NCBI RefSeq assembly: GCF_014842075.1
Contig: NZ_JACYVA010000001.1
Span: 580,278-644,277 of the forward strand
DNA length: 64,000 nt
DNA from: Sphingomonas sp. CFBP 13720
GTDB taxonomy: Bacteria; Pseudomonadota; Alphaproteobacteria; Sphingomonadales; Sphingomonadaceae
Direction of reading: 5' to 3'
In this document: positions 7,538 to 15,738 of the stretch, piece after piece
Position numbering within the stretch: position 1 is the stretch's first letter
How the letters are laid out: every line of letters begins with the position of its first letter
Program-made: the position numbers and the translations under genes
The notes under the pieces: generated by a model
Database searches by the model: none
Seen by the model: the letters and a program-made list of their open reading frames with translations, nothing else
What the model was told of the DNA's origin: nothing

Positions 7538-9790
7538 TCAGCGGCGCGGAAAATCGAACCGGTTGCCGGCGACGAACCGGTCCCACGCATCGGGGCTGTC
7601 GAAATCCAGCCCCCGATCCCATGCCGCGCCCGAATAATAGGTGAAGGGACGGCCCGGCTGGACGCGCAACAGCAGCAGGTAATTGTTCGCGTCTTCGGCA
7701 AATCCCTGCACCATCGCCGGGTCGGCGGCGATCGTCAGCGACAGCGTACCGTGATCGGCATCGCCCGGTTCGTGGAACGTCAGCACGCCGCGCGCGGCAT
7801 CGCGCACCACCCGGCCGCGATCATTGCCCTTCGCCCGCTTGCCGATGCCGATCGCGACGACCAGCGGTTCGGCGGTGTCAGAATGCAGCGTCGACGTCAT
7901 CCGCGTGAAGTTCGACCCCATCGGCAGTTCGAAGCGGCGATCCTCCCACACCTTGCGCCCGACATCGACCGGGAACGGCTTGTACGTCACCTCGAACGAC
8001 GCGGTATCGCCGCCGGTCTTCAGGATGCGATGCGTCGCCCAGTTGCGCGACGTCCACAGCTTGTTGTCGTGCCAGATGCCCAGACCGCCGCCACCGCGCC
8101 CGCTGCCGACGTCGTAAAAGTCCAATCCCTCGCCCCGATCGACATGATAATTGGGAAAGCGCAACTGGCGCTGCATGAACGGCCAGCGGACGCGCTTCGC
8201 CCATACGTCGATGCCCGATCCCGATGGCGGCTCCTTCGCCTCCAGCGCGGGTCCATAGATGCGGAATGCCACCCGATCATTCTCCCACAGGATATCGTCG
8301 AGCCGCTCGACGGCGCGATAGGCGATCGCGCGCGGACGACGCGCATCGCCGGTCGGCGGCGTCAGCGGCTCGATCGTCGATGGCCGTCCCGACGCGGCGG
8401 GATCATAGGCCAGCGCCTGCGTCGCCTGCATCTCGGCGGCGCGACGCGCGCGTTCTTCGGGGGTGTTGACGGTGACCGGCGCGGGCGGTTGCGGGGTCGT
8501 CGCAAGGATGACGGCATCGGCATCGCGCGTCGGCTCGGCCTCGGGTAGCGACCGCGTCTTTCCGCCCAGCCGCGCGACCTCGCTTCCAGCCAGCAGATAG
8601 CCGCCGGTCGCGTACAGCCCGACCTCGTCCGCGCGCGTCGCTACCGGCTGGTCCCCGGTCTTCTGCGCCGCGCCGATCAGGCCGTTCGGCAGGACATGGC
8701 GGTTGAGCGCCGCCCAGCCGCGCGTCACCGCCGCCTGATACCGCGCGCGTGGCAGCAATCCGTGGTTGACGCCCCATGCCAGCCCATAGGTCAACAGCGC
8801 GCTGCCCGACGTTTCTGCCTCCGGGAACGCCTGGGGGTCGAGCAGGCTGGCGCGCCACAGCCCGTCCGCCTGTTGCAGTTCGACGATCCGCGCCGCCAGT
8901 TCGCGGAAGCGCGTGACATAGAAGTCGCGTCCCTCGAACGTCGCCGGCATCGCCTCGATCGTGCGGGCCAGACCGGCCAGCACCCATCCGTTGCCGCGCG
9001 ACCACATCATCGGCTGGCCATTGGCGGCACGGCGGTCCTTGAAGCGTGCGTCGCGGTAATAAAGCCGGTGTTCGGGCGACCAGAGCAGCGCATCGGTCCG
9101 CCGCCATTCGGCGTCCATCGCGCGCAGATATTTCGGATCGCCGGTCAGCGCCGATGCGCGTGCCAGCACCGGTGGCGCCATGAACAGCGCGTCGCACCAC
9201 CACCACACCAGCGGATCGGTCGCCGCCGCCTTGCGCGCCAGATGCGGGACGCTGTAATCCAGCCGCTGTTGCAGCGGCATCAGCACGCCTTCCTGCCGTC
9301 GCCGTGCGTATAGTTCGGCGTAGAGGTCGCCGATCGCGACATCGTCGGCGTTCAGCAGCGTCCGCCCCGATCGCGCGCCGCGCATCGAATAGTTATAATG
9401 TTCGGCGGTGGCGGTCAGGAACCGCAGCGTGAGCGGCTGGTCCGATATCCGCGCGAGCCGGGCGGCACCGACGTAAAAAGTCGCCGCCACCCAGTTCGAC
9501 CCGATTTCGTGCAACGCGCTGCCCGTCGCCAGCGCGATCGGGCGGCGGCTCATGTCCGCGATCTGTGCCGCCGCGACATAGTCCATTGCGCGCACCACCG
9601 CGCGGCTGTCGGGTAGGCGGTCGGCGGCGAAGCGCAGATCGGGCCGTGCGGGCGCGGTCAGCCATGCCGGGTCGACGCCCAATACCGGCGGTTGCGGCTG
9701 CGCGATGGCCGGCCCGACCGGCAGGGCCGCACCGGCCAGCGCCAGCGCGGCGATCGACAGGCGCACGGGCATCCGGCGGCGAACGGTCAT
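7538..9790 (-). CDS. GH105 unsaturated glucuronyl/rhamnogalacturonyl hydrolase fused to DUF4861
   Basis: A 750-residue two-domain secreted enzyme. Residues 1-30 are a signal peptide. Residues about 45-400 are a GH105 (alpha/alpha)6 barrel: WWWCDALFMAPP (Asp200 fits the catalytic acid of YteR-type enzymes), MMWSRGNGWVLAGLARTIE and AETSGSALLTYGLAWGVNHG. Such enzymes remove the unsaturated uronate left by lyases. After a linker rich in Ala/Pro, residues about 470-745 match DUF4861: AYRAVERLDDILWENDRVAFRIYG, a GSGIDVWAKRV stretch, YHVDRGEGLDFYDVG and PFTYYSGAAWDRG. The start at 9790 follows GGAGAAG; a 14-residue longer version is possible. It is the first gene before PL10 and is divergent from GH28, with two operators between. 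Confidence 0.88.
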   Translation of the reverse strand: MTVRRRMPVRLSIAALALAGAALPVGPAIAQPQPPVLGVDPAWLTAPARPDLRFAADRLPDSRAVVRAMDYVAAAQIADMSRRPIALATGSALHEIGSNWVAATFYVGAARLARISDQPLTLRFLTATAEHYNYSMRGARSGRTLLNADDVAIGDLYAELYARRRQEGVLMPLQQRLDYSVPHLARKAAATDPLVWWWCDALFMAPPVLARASALTGDPKYLRAMDAEWRRTDALLWSPEHRLYYRDARFKDRRAANGQPMMWSRGNGWVLAGLARTIEAMPATFEGRDFYVTRFRELAARIVELQQADGLWRASLLDPQAFPEAETSGSALLTYGLAWGVNHGLLPRARYQAAVTRGWAALNRHVLPNGLIGAAQKTGDQPVATRADEVGLYATGGYLLAGSEVARLGGKTRSLPEAEPTRDADAVILATTPQPPAPVTVNTPEERARRAAEMQATQALAYDPAASGRPSTIEPLTPPTGDARRPRAIAYRAVERLDDILWENDRVAFRIYGPALEAKEPPSGSGIDVWAKRVRWPFMQRQLRFPNYHVDRGEGLDFYDVGSGRGGGGLGIWHDNKLWTSRNWATHRILKTGGDTASFEVTYKPFPVDVGRKVWEDRRFELPMGSNFTRMTSTLHSDTAEPLVVAIGIGKRAKGNDRGRVVRDAARGVLTFHEPGDADHGTLSLTIAADPAMVQGFAEDANNYLLLLRVQPGRPFTYYSGAAWDRGLDFDSPDAWDRFVAGNRFDFPRR

Positions 9791-9849
9791 CGGCACTTCT
9801 CCATGTTGCCGCTTCTGGGGAGCGGCTTCCACGACTGGCTATCCAGCCG

Positions 9850-9865
9850 TGGTAACCGGTGACAT
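9850..9865. promoter_or_regulatory. ACCGGT-centred palindrome, copy A
   Basis: ATGTCACCGGTTACCA read on the minus strand, matching the pattern [A/T]TG-NN-ACCGGT-NN-C[A/C][A/T] also found at 14211 and 18075. The central CG palindrome resembles a LacI-family operator. Its centre is about 68 bases upstream of the GH105-DUF4861 start. Confidence 0.55.
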
Positions 9866-9873
9866 AACAGCTG

Positions 9874-9894
9874 CAAAGTTGACAGACAACTTTG
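9874..9894. promoter_or_regulatory. GntR-type operator, copy A
   Basis: CAAAGTTG (9874-9881), 5-bp spacer, CAACTTTG (9887-9894): a perfect 8-bp inverted repeat between the divergent GH105 and GH28 genes. The core GTTG-N5-CAAC recurs at 14272 and, weaker, at 18105 next to the GntR regulator gene, which is the likely binder. Confidence 0.65.
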
Positions 9895-9923
9895 TAGAAC
9901 ACGTAAAAGCGCGTCGGGAAAGT

Positions 9924-11324
9924 ATGATGCAGCGCCGAACCCTGATCCAGTCCGCCCTGATCGCGGCGACCTTTCCCACCATCCTGCCCGCGCGACAGCC
10001 GAACCGGGGGCGCGTGATCGACGTTGCCGACCATGGCGCGACCGGGGACGGCGTCACGATCGAAACCCGCGCGATCCAGGCGGCGATCGACGCGGCGCAT
10101 CGTGCGGGCGGCGGGGTCGTGCGGCTGGGACCGGGGCTGTACCGGTCGGGCGCGCTGTTCGTGAAGTCGGGCTGCACGCTGGAGGTCGCGCGCGGCGCGA
10201 CGCTGCGCGGGGTGCAGGACATCGCCGCCTATCCGGTCCAGCGTACCCGCATCGCGGGGATCGAGATGGAATGGCCCGCCGCACTGGTGAACATCGTACG
10301 CGAACGCGATGCGGCGATCATCGGCGATGGCGTGATCGACGGCGACGGCAAGCCCTTCTGGGACCGGTACTGGGCGATGCGCCGCGACTATGACCCGCGC
10401 GGGCTGCGATGGGCGGCGGATTATGACTGCCAACGTCCCCGGCTGATCCAGCTGTACGAGGCGCGCAATGCCCGCGTCGCCGGACTGACGCTGACGCGAT
10501 CGGGCTTCTGGACCGTCCATGTCTGCTATTCGCGGGGGGTCGAGGTGTCGGACCTGCTGATCCGCAACAACATTGGCGGGCGCGGACCGTCGACCGACGG
10601 GATCGACATCGATTCATCGGAAGATGTGCGGATCGCGCGCTGCGACCTGTCGGTCAACGACGACGCCATCTGTATCAAGGCTGGTCGCGACTGGGACGGG
10701 CTGCGCGTCGCGCGTCCGACGCGCAACGTCACGATCCGCGACTGCGTGGTCCGCGACGCGCTGGCCGGCATGACCTTCGGCAGCGAAACGTCGGGCGGGT
10801 TCGACGGGATCGACGTCGCCGGGTTGCGCATCGACTATCCGGTCCCGCTGGGCATCTTTTTCAAGAGCGGGTCGACGCGCGGCGGCACGATCCGCAACAT
10901 CCGCCTGTCGCGCATCCATCTTCAGGATGTCGCGACGCTGTTCCGCGTGAACCTCAACTGGTATCCGAATTACAGCTATGCCCGCATTCCCGCCGGACTG
11001 ACCGACGTACCACCGCATTATCGCGCGCTGGCGACCCCCGTCCCCCGCGAACGCGGCATCCCGCGCATTCAGGGGGTCGAGGTCAGCGACGTGCGCGCCA
11101 TCGGGGGCAAGATCGCGTTCGAGGCAGCGGCATACCCGGAGGCGCCGCTGCGCGACTTTCGCTTTCGCGGCCTGCGCTGGGACGTGCGCGAAGGCGGCAC
11201 CATCGCCAATGCGCGGGACTGGCGGTTCGACGATTGCGTGATCGACACGCTGGACGGCACCGGACCCAAGGTGACCGACAGCACGAACATGGTCGGAGTG
11301 ACGAAAAAAGACCCGCGACCATAA
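9924..11324 (+). CDS. GH28 polygalacturonase-type glycoside hydrolase
   Basis: A 466-residue parallel beta-helix hydrolase acting on polygalacturonate or rhamnogalacturonan. The N-terminus MMQRRTLIQSALIAA carries a twin-arginine-like export signal. Motifs in order: FGATGDG-like DHGATGDGVTIET, PSTDGIDIDSSEDV (the NTD motif has become STD), VNDDAICIKAG (catalytic Asp pair), FGSETSGG in place of GHG, and FFKSGSTRGG in place of RIK. The altered last two motifs are usual in exo-acting GH28 enzymes. ATG 9924 and 9927 are both possible; GGGAA lies just upstream. The last codons lie in the stem of a terminator for the opposite gene. It is divergent from the GH105 gene and likely shares both operators. 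Confidence 0.9.
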   Translation: MMQRRTLIQSALIAATFPTILPARQPNRGRVIDVADHGATGDGVTIETRAIQAAIDAAHRAGGGVVRLGPGLYRSGALFVKSGCTLEVARGATLRGVQDIAAYPVQRTRIAGIEMEWPAALVNIVRERDAAIIGDGVIDGDGKPFWDRYWAMRRDYDPRGLRWAADYDCQRPRLIQLYEARNARVAGLTLTRSGFWTVHVCYSRGVEVSDLLIRNNIGGRGPSTDGIDIDSSEDVRIARCDLSVNDDAICIKAGRDWDGLRVARPTRNVTIRDCVVRDALAGMTFGSETSGGFDGIDVAGLRIDYPVPLGIFFKSGSTRGGTIRNIRLSRIHLQDVATLFRVNLNWYPNYSYARIPAGLTDVPPHYRALATPVPRERGIPRIQGVEVSDVRAIGGKIAFEAAAYPEAPLRDFRFRGLRWDVREGGTIANARDWRFDDCVIDTLDGTGPKVTDSTNMVGVTKKDPRP

Positions 11325-11333
11325 GGTCGCGGG
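11304..11333 (-). terminator. rho-independent terminator of the receptor gene, overlapping the GH28 3' end
   Basis: On the minus strand CCCGCGACC, loop TTAT, GGTCGCGGG is followed by TCTTTTTT. The stem is 9 bp and perfect. It terminates the TonB receptor transcript 25 bases after its stop. The loop contains the GH28 stop codon and the T run is the complement of GH28 lysine codons. Confidence 0.88.
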
Positions 11334-11357
11334 CCAGCCGCTGGCGCGGGAAAGGGG

Positions 11358-14189
11358 TCAGTATCGCCAGCGAAACCCAAGAAGAATTTCACGTCCGAAG
11401 TGCCGGTAGTTCGACACGCGATTGGTCGTGTCGACATAGGCGTCGGTAAACTGGTCGGTCAGGTTGACGCCTTCCAGCGTCACCGAAACCTTGTCGGTCA
11501 AGTCGTAGCGGATCGACGCGTCGATGTTGGTCGTGCCGTTCTGACCGGCTTCGTCATTGCCGTTGCCGCCCGGAAACGCGGTCAGATACCGGTCGCGATA
11601 GGCAGCCGAGACACGCGCGCTAAAGCCCTTGCCCTCGTAATACAGGGTCGTGTTGAAGATGTTCGACGACTGGCCGGTCAGCCGGTTGAACGTCGGCGCC
11701 TGCGGCGTGCCGTAATTCACCCGCGACTGGACATAGGTATAGTTGCCGAGGAAACCGAAATCGTCGAACGGCGCGGGCAGGAACGAAAAGGGCTGCTGAT
11801 ACTGGACCTCGATGCCCTTCAGCGTGCCGCCGGTGCCGTTGACGTTGCGCGTCACCTGGAAATCCTGATCGGGTGACGACGGCGTACCGACCAGCAGCGA
11901 GTCCGGCAGCCCCAGTTCGCGCCACGGCACCACCGAGATATCGGTCGAGATGAACGAATCGATCTTCTTGTAGAACCCGGCCACCGCCAGCAGCGCTTCC
12001 GGCGCGAAATACCATTCGGCCGAAAGGTCGACGTTCTTGGCTCGGAACGGGTTCAGCAACGGGTTGCCGTAATTGATCGTCTGCCCCGACGTATTCAGCG
12101 ATCCTCCGGGCGTCAGGTTGCCCAGCGGCGGCCGCGCCATCACCTTGGCCGTGCCGAACCGGACGACCAGCGTGTCGGTGACGTCGAGTGCGAGGTTCGC
12201 CGACGGAAGGTAATCCTCATAGGAATTGTTCGCCGTGACGTAGCTGGCGTTCAGGAAGCCCGACGATGCGGTTTCGGTGCGCGCATAGCGGAACCCGAAA
12301 TTGCCGCGCGCGGTCATTCCCATGAACGGCATCGTGAAATCGAGCTGCGCGTACAGCCCGGTATCCTTTTCCGTCACTTCGCGATCGCTGCTCAGATTCG
12401 GGTTGATCGGATAATTCTCGAACAATCCCAGCGCGTCGGTCAGCTTGCCGATGTCGGGCGTGTAATAGTTCAGGTCGGACCCGGCCGGGATCTTCAGCCC
12501 GCCGTCGATCGATTCGACCTTGCCCAGCCCGTCGACGCCGCGAATCTGTTCGGCGGGCGACAGCACGCGGTTGCGGTTGCGGCCGAACGTGCTGAAATCG
12601 TAATTGCGCCGCTCGCCGCCGATCTTCACCGTCAGCCGGTCGTCCAGATCATAGGCTAGCGCACCCGCGATCGCGTCCAGTACGTAATCGGCCCCGGACT
12701 CGCTCGACCGGAATTCGGTCAGCGTGTAATTCGCCGGATCGGCGACATCGAACCCGTATTTGATGAGCGGCGTGCGGTCATTGTCGCGGAAGTCATAGGT
12801 ATAGCCGTTCACGTTGTTCGCATCGAACTGATATGAAATCGACGTCGGCGTCCGTGCCTGCGACCGCGACCGGCCGATCTTCAACTGTCCGCGAAACCGG
12901 TCGGTGAAGGCGTGCTTTGCGTTCAGCGACACCTGCGTGAATTCGGTTTCGTTGCGATCGAACCCATTTTCGGACCGCACATCGACATTGTCGAACACGC
13001 CGTACACCAGCATGTTGCGATCATTTACCTCGAAGTCGCGGACGATCGTTTCGCGCACGCCGGTCGCGGTGCCCCGGCTGAACGAGATCACGCCGACATT
13101 GGGGCTTTCGAATTCCTGGTTGAACCGCGAATGCAGCGCGTCGATCACGACCTCGCTCGTATCGGTCGGCTTCCACTGCAACGACGCGGTCAGGCCCAGC
13201 CGGTCCTCGTCGAACTGGCCATAGGTATAGCGCGGGATGCGCGGATAGAATGCGTTCAGCAGCGACGCGCGCGATTCCGGCGTGGTGCACGCGGTGCAGC
13301 CGCCGAAATTCTGGTTCGCGCCATAAGGCTGCGCGGCATTGCCGCTCTGCCAGCGCGTGGTGTTGAAGCTTTCGCTGGTCGGCTTGCGTTCCGAATAGGC
13401 GACCGAGATCAGGCCACCCCATGTCCGGTCCTCGTTCGACCAGCTGAACAGCGTGGCAATGCGCGGCAGCACCTGCTTCGACAGGTCGTTATACGATGCC
13501 TGCGCCGACACCGCCGAATCGAACCCTGCCTTGAAATCGAGCGGCCGGCCGGTCTGAAGATCGACCGTCGCGCCCAGCGACCCTTCCTCGATCTCCGCCG
13601 ACTGCGTCTTGCGCACCGTGATGCTGTTGAACAGTTCGGATGCGAACACCGAAAAGTCGAAGCCACGCCCGCGATTGCCGCCGGCCGCCGCCTGCGCTTC
13701 GATCCCGTTGATGCGGACGCGGGTGAAATCGGCACCCAGCCCGCGCACGCTGATCGACCGGCCCTGCCCCGCCTCGCGCTCGATCGTCACACCCGGCAGG
13801 CGCTGGATCGATTCGGCAAGGTTCAGGTCGGGGAAATCGGCCATGTCCTCGGCAAGGATCGCGTCGACCGCACCCGCTTCGGTCTTCTTGATGTTCAGCG
13901 CCTTTTGCAGGCTGGAGCGAAAACCGGTGACGACGATCTCCTGCACCGCCTCCTCGCCCCCGGCCGCGGAAGCCGGGCCGGCGGTTTCCTGCGCCGTGCT
14001 GTCGGGCGCGATCTGATCGGTGGCGGGGCTGGCTGGCACCGTGCTGGTCCGTGCGGCATCCGAAGGGGCGGCCGGAGCGGCCGGCTGATCCTGCACCGTG
14101 GCGGCTGCCGCGTGTCCGGCGATCAGCATCGCCGGGGCGGACACCGTCGCCATGAGATGCCGAACGCGGCGAACGAACTGGGCCTGCAT
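11358..14189 (-). CDS. TonB-dependent receptor, pectin oligosaccharide uptake (predicted)
   Basis: A 943-residue outer-membrane receptor. Residues 1-28 are a signal peptide; an Ala/Pro/Thr-rich linker leads to a TonB-box-like EIVVTGFRSSLQKAL, then the plug with LNLAESIQRLPGVTIEREAG, ISVRGLGADFTRVRINGIE and the SITVRKTQSAEIEEG strand, then a 22-strand barrel ending in FGREILLGFRWRY with a terminal aromatic residue. This is the large carbohydrate-type TonB receptor common in Caulobacter, Xanthomonas and Sphingomonas. The start at 14189 (MQAQF) is preferred because GGAG sits eight bases upstream; a start at 14204 is possible. Its promoter carries both recurring palindromes, so it should import pectin oligomers made by the neighbouring lyases. 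Confidence 0.9.
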   Translation of the reverse strand: MQAQFVRRVRHLMATVSAPAMLIAGHAAAATVQDQPAAPAAPSDAARTSTVPASPATDQIAPDSTAQETAGPASAAGGEEAVQEIVVTGFRSSLQKALNIKKTEAGAVDAILAEDMADFPDLNLAESIQRLPGVTIEREAGQGRSISVRGLGADFTRVRINGIEAQAAAGGNRGRGFDFSVFASELFNSITVRKTQSAEIEEGSLGATVDLQTGRPLDFKAGFDSAVSAQASYNDLSKQVLPRIATLFSWSNEDRTWGGLISVAYSERKPTSESFNTTRWQSGNAAQPYGANQNFGGCTACTTPESRASLLNAFYPRIPRYTYGQFDEDRLGLTASLQWKPTDTSEVVIDALHSRFNQEFESPNVGVISFSRGTATGVRETIVRDFEVNDRNMLVYGVFDNVDVRSENGFDRNETEFTQVSLNAKHAFTDRFRGQLKIGRSRSQARTPTSISYQFDANNVNGYTYDFRDNDRTPLIKYGFDVADPANYTLTEFRSSESGADYVLDAIAGALAYDLDDRLTVKIGGERRNYDFSTFGRNRNRVLSPAEQIRGVDGLGKVESIDGGLKIPAGSDLNYYTPDIGKLTDALGLFENYPINPNLSSDREVTEKDTGLYAQLDFTMPFMGMTARGNFGFRYARTETASSGFLNASYVTANNSYEDYLPSANLALDVTDTLVVRFGTAKVMARPPLGNLTPGGSLNTSGQTINYGNPLLNPFRAKNVDLSAEWYFAPEALLAVAGFYKKIDSFISTDISVVPWRELGLPDSLLVGTPSSPDQDFQVTRNVNGTGGTLKGIEVQYQQPFSFLPAPFDDFGFLGNYTYVQSRVNYGTPQAPTFNRLTGQSSNIFNTTLYYEGKGFSARVSAAYRDRYLTAFPGGNGNDEAGQNGTTNIDASIRYDLTDKVSVTLEGVNLTDQFTDAYVDTTNRVSNYRHFGREILLGFRWRY

Positions 14190-14210
14190 ATCCACTCCAA
14201 CCATAACGCT

Positions 14211-14226
14211 ATGTTACCGGTGTCAT
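14211..14226. promoter_or_regulatory. ACCGGT-centred palindrome, copy B
   Basis: ATGTTACCGGTGTCAT: perfect ATG/CAT ends around a central ACCGGT. It lies about 30 bases upstream of the receptor start, where a repressor could block the promoter. Confidence 0.6.
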
Positions 14227-14270
14227 CACGGCAGCGATCTTGGCGTCGCCGCTCCCCAATGCACCGGCAG

Positions 14271-14284
14271 AGTTGTAGGACAAC
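14271..14284. promoter_or_regulatory. GntR-type operator, copy B
   Basis: AGTTG-TAGGA-CAAC, the same GTTG-N5-CAAC core as the site at 9874, about 89 bases upstream of the receptor start and also close to the end of the PL22 gene. Likely target of the GntR/FCD regulator of the locus. Confidence 0.55.
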
Positions 14285-14350
14285 CTTTGGAGTGGTGCAA
14301 GCCGTTTCGTTAATTGAATATTCGTACCGGCAAATGGGACGATGGCGCGG

Positions 14351-15721
14351 CTATCGTTTCGCCACCTCCACCATGTACACGTGATTCGCGCCGTGCATGT
14401 TCGACCCGAACACGATCCAGCGATTGTCCGGCGTGAAGGTCAGGTTCGGTTCCAGCCGGTAATCATGCGCGCTCATATCGACCAGCCGTTCGCCGCGCAG
14501 AACTTCGGGCGTGACGAACTTCGGGTCATAGACCTCGACATCGCCGTCGACGACCGGTTCTGGACGGAGCAGCACGATCCATTTCCCGTCGGGCGCATGT
14601 GCCACCATGTCGCGGTCGCCGCCGTCGCCCGCGAACAACGTCTGGTCGGGCGACACATTGAAATGCACCGACCAGTCATTCTGTTCGACCCGCCGCCACA
14701 GCCGCCGTCCGGTCGCCAGCTCGATCCCCGCAACCCAGAATACCTGTCCGCGCGGGGTCTGAAGGTCGTACCACACCCATTTCCCGTCGGGGCTGAAGAA
14801 CTCGTGGCCCCATATCTCCATGTTCATCGTCCGCTCGTGCAGCGCTTCGGGCGCGCCGCCATCCGCGCGGATGCGCCACATCCGCGTCACCCGGTGCCAC
14901 GGTCCTTCGTGCGAGAAGATGATCTGCCCCGGATCGGTCGGGGAGAATTGGGCATGGTTCAGCCAGTCGGTCGACTTGTGCAGCACCCGCCGCGCGCCGG
15001 TGCGCAGGTCGATGACGAACAATTCCATCGGCACCCGCGCGGCCCAGCGTTGCAGCATGCGGACGCCCTTCGCCTTGGCGAAGTTCAGCGGACGGCCATC
15101 GGGACCGTTTGCGGCATATTCCGCCTGTCCGAACCGGCGATTGCGCGGATCGGGCACGTCGGGCTGCAGCGGCGTGTCGCCATAGGCTACGGTGCAGACG
15201 ACCAGCGTCTCATCGGCGTTGATCGACCAGCATTGCCCCTGTTCCATCCGCGCCAGCCGCCGCACCTTCCGGCTGTCCAGATCGACGGCGTACAGCGTGC
15301 GCGGCCGATCGCTCGGCTGCGCGTCGCCGGGATCGGAAATGAAGTAGAAAGCGGTGCGGGTCTTGCGGCCGGTGCTGATTAGTTCGGCACGCGGATCGGC
15401 GACCAGCATCCGCCGCGCCCCCGTCTTCATGTCGACCGTCACAATGCCCTTCGGCGTCGACATCACCATCACGTCGCCCTGCGGCGAGAAGGTGGGGCGA
15501 TAGAAATATGCCTTGCCTGCCCCTTCGTCGCCAGACAGCCGGACGATACGATGGCCGGTGCGCGGATCGACCCAGTCGGTCGGTACCCGAGTCGTCGCCG
15601 CGCCCGTTCCCGGCGTGGCCGGCGCACCCTGCCCCGCCCGCGCCAGCACCGGCGCGGCGATCGCCGCCGCCGAAGTCGCGACCGTGCCGCGCATCCATTC
15701 GCGGCGTGTCCAATTTGCCAT
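14351..15721 (-). CDS. oligogalacturonate lyase family protein (PL22-type)
   Basis: A 456-residue seven-bladed beta-propeller protein related to oligogalacturonate lyase, which splits di- and oligogalacturonates into 5-keto-4-deoxyuronate. The N-terminus MANWTRREWMRGTVATSAAA is a twin-arginine signal, so it is exported folded, unlike the cytosolic Ogl of enterobacteria. Visible family parts: SGDEGAGKAYFYRPTFSPQG, IVTVDMKTGARR, LNHAQFSPTDPGQIIFSHEGPWH, GHEFFSPDGKWVWYDL, HFNVSPDQTLFAGDGGD and HDYRLEPNLTFTPDNRWIVF; the His residues in these match the Mn-binding His positions known in the family. Start at 15721 fits the Tat signal. It follows the six-hairpin gene by 17 bases and is in the same operon. 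Confidence 0.87.
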   Translation of the reverse strand: MANWTRREWMRGTVATSAAAIAAPVLARAGQGAPATPGTGAATTRVPTDWVDPRTGHRIVRLSGDEGAGKAYFYRPTFSPQGDVMVMSTPKGIVTVDMKTGARRMLVADPRAELISTGRKTRTAFYFISDPGDAQPSDRPRTLYAVDLDSRKVRRLARMEQGQCWSINADETLVVCTVAYGDTPLQPDVPDPRNRRFGQAEYAANGPDGRPLNFAKAKGVRMLQRWAARVPMELFVIDLRTGARRVLHKSTDWLNHAQFSPTDPGQIIFSHEGPWHRVTRMWRIRADGGAPEALHERTMNMEIWGHEFFSPDGKWVWYDLQTPRGQVFWVAGIELATGRRLWRRVEQNDWSVHFNVSPDQTLFAGDGGDRDMVAHAPDGKWIVLLRPEPVVDGDVEVYDPKFVTPEVLRGERLVDMSAHDYRLEPNLTFTPDNRWIVFGSNMHGANHVYMVEVAKR

Positions 15722-15738
15722 CGTTCGATCCTTCACGC

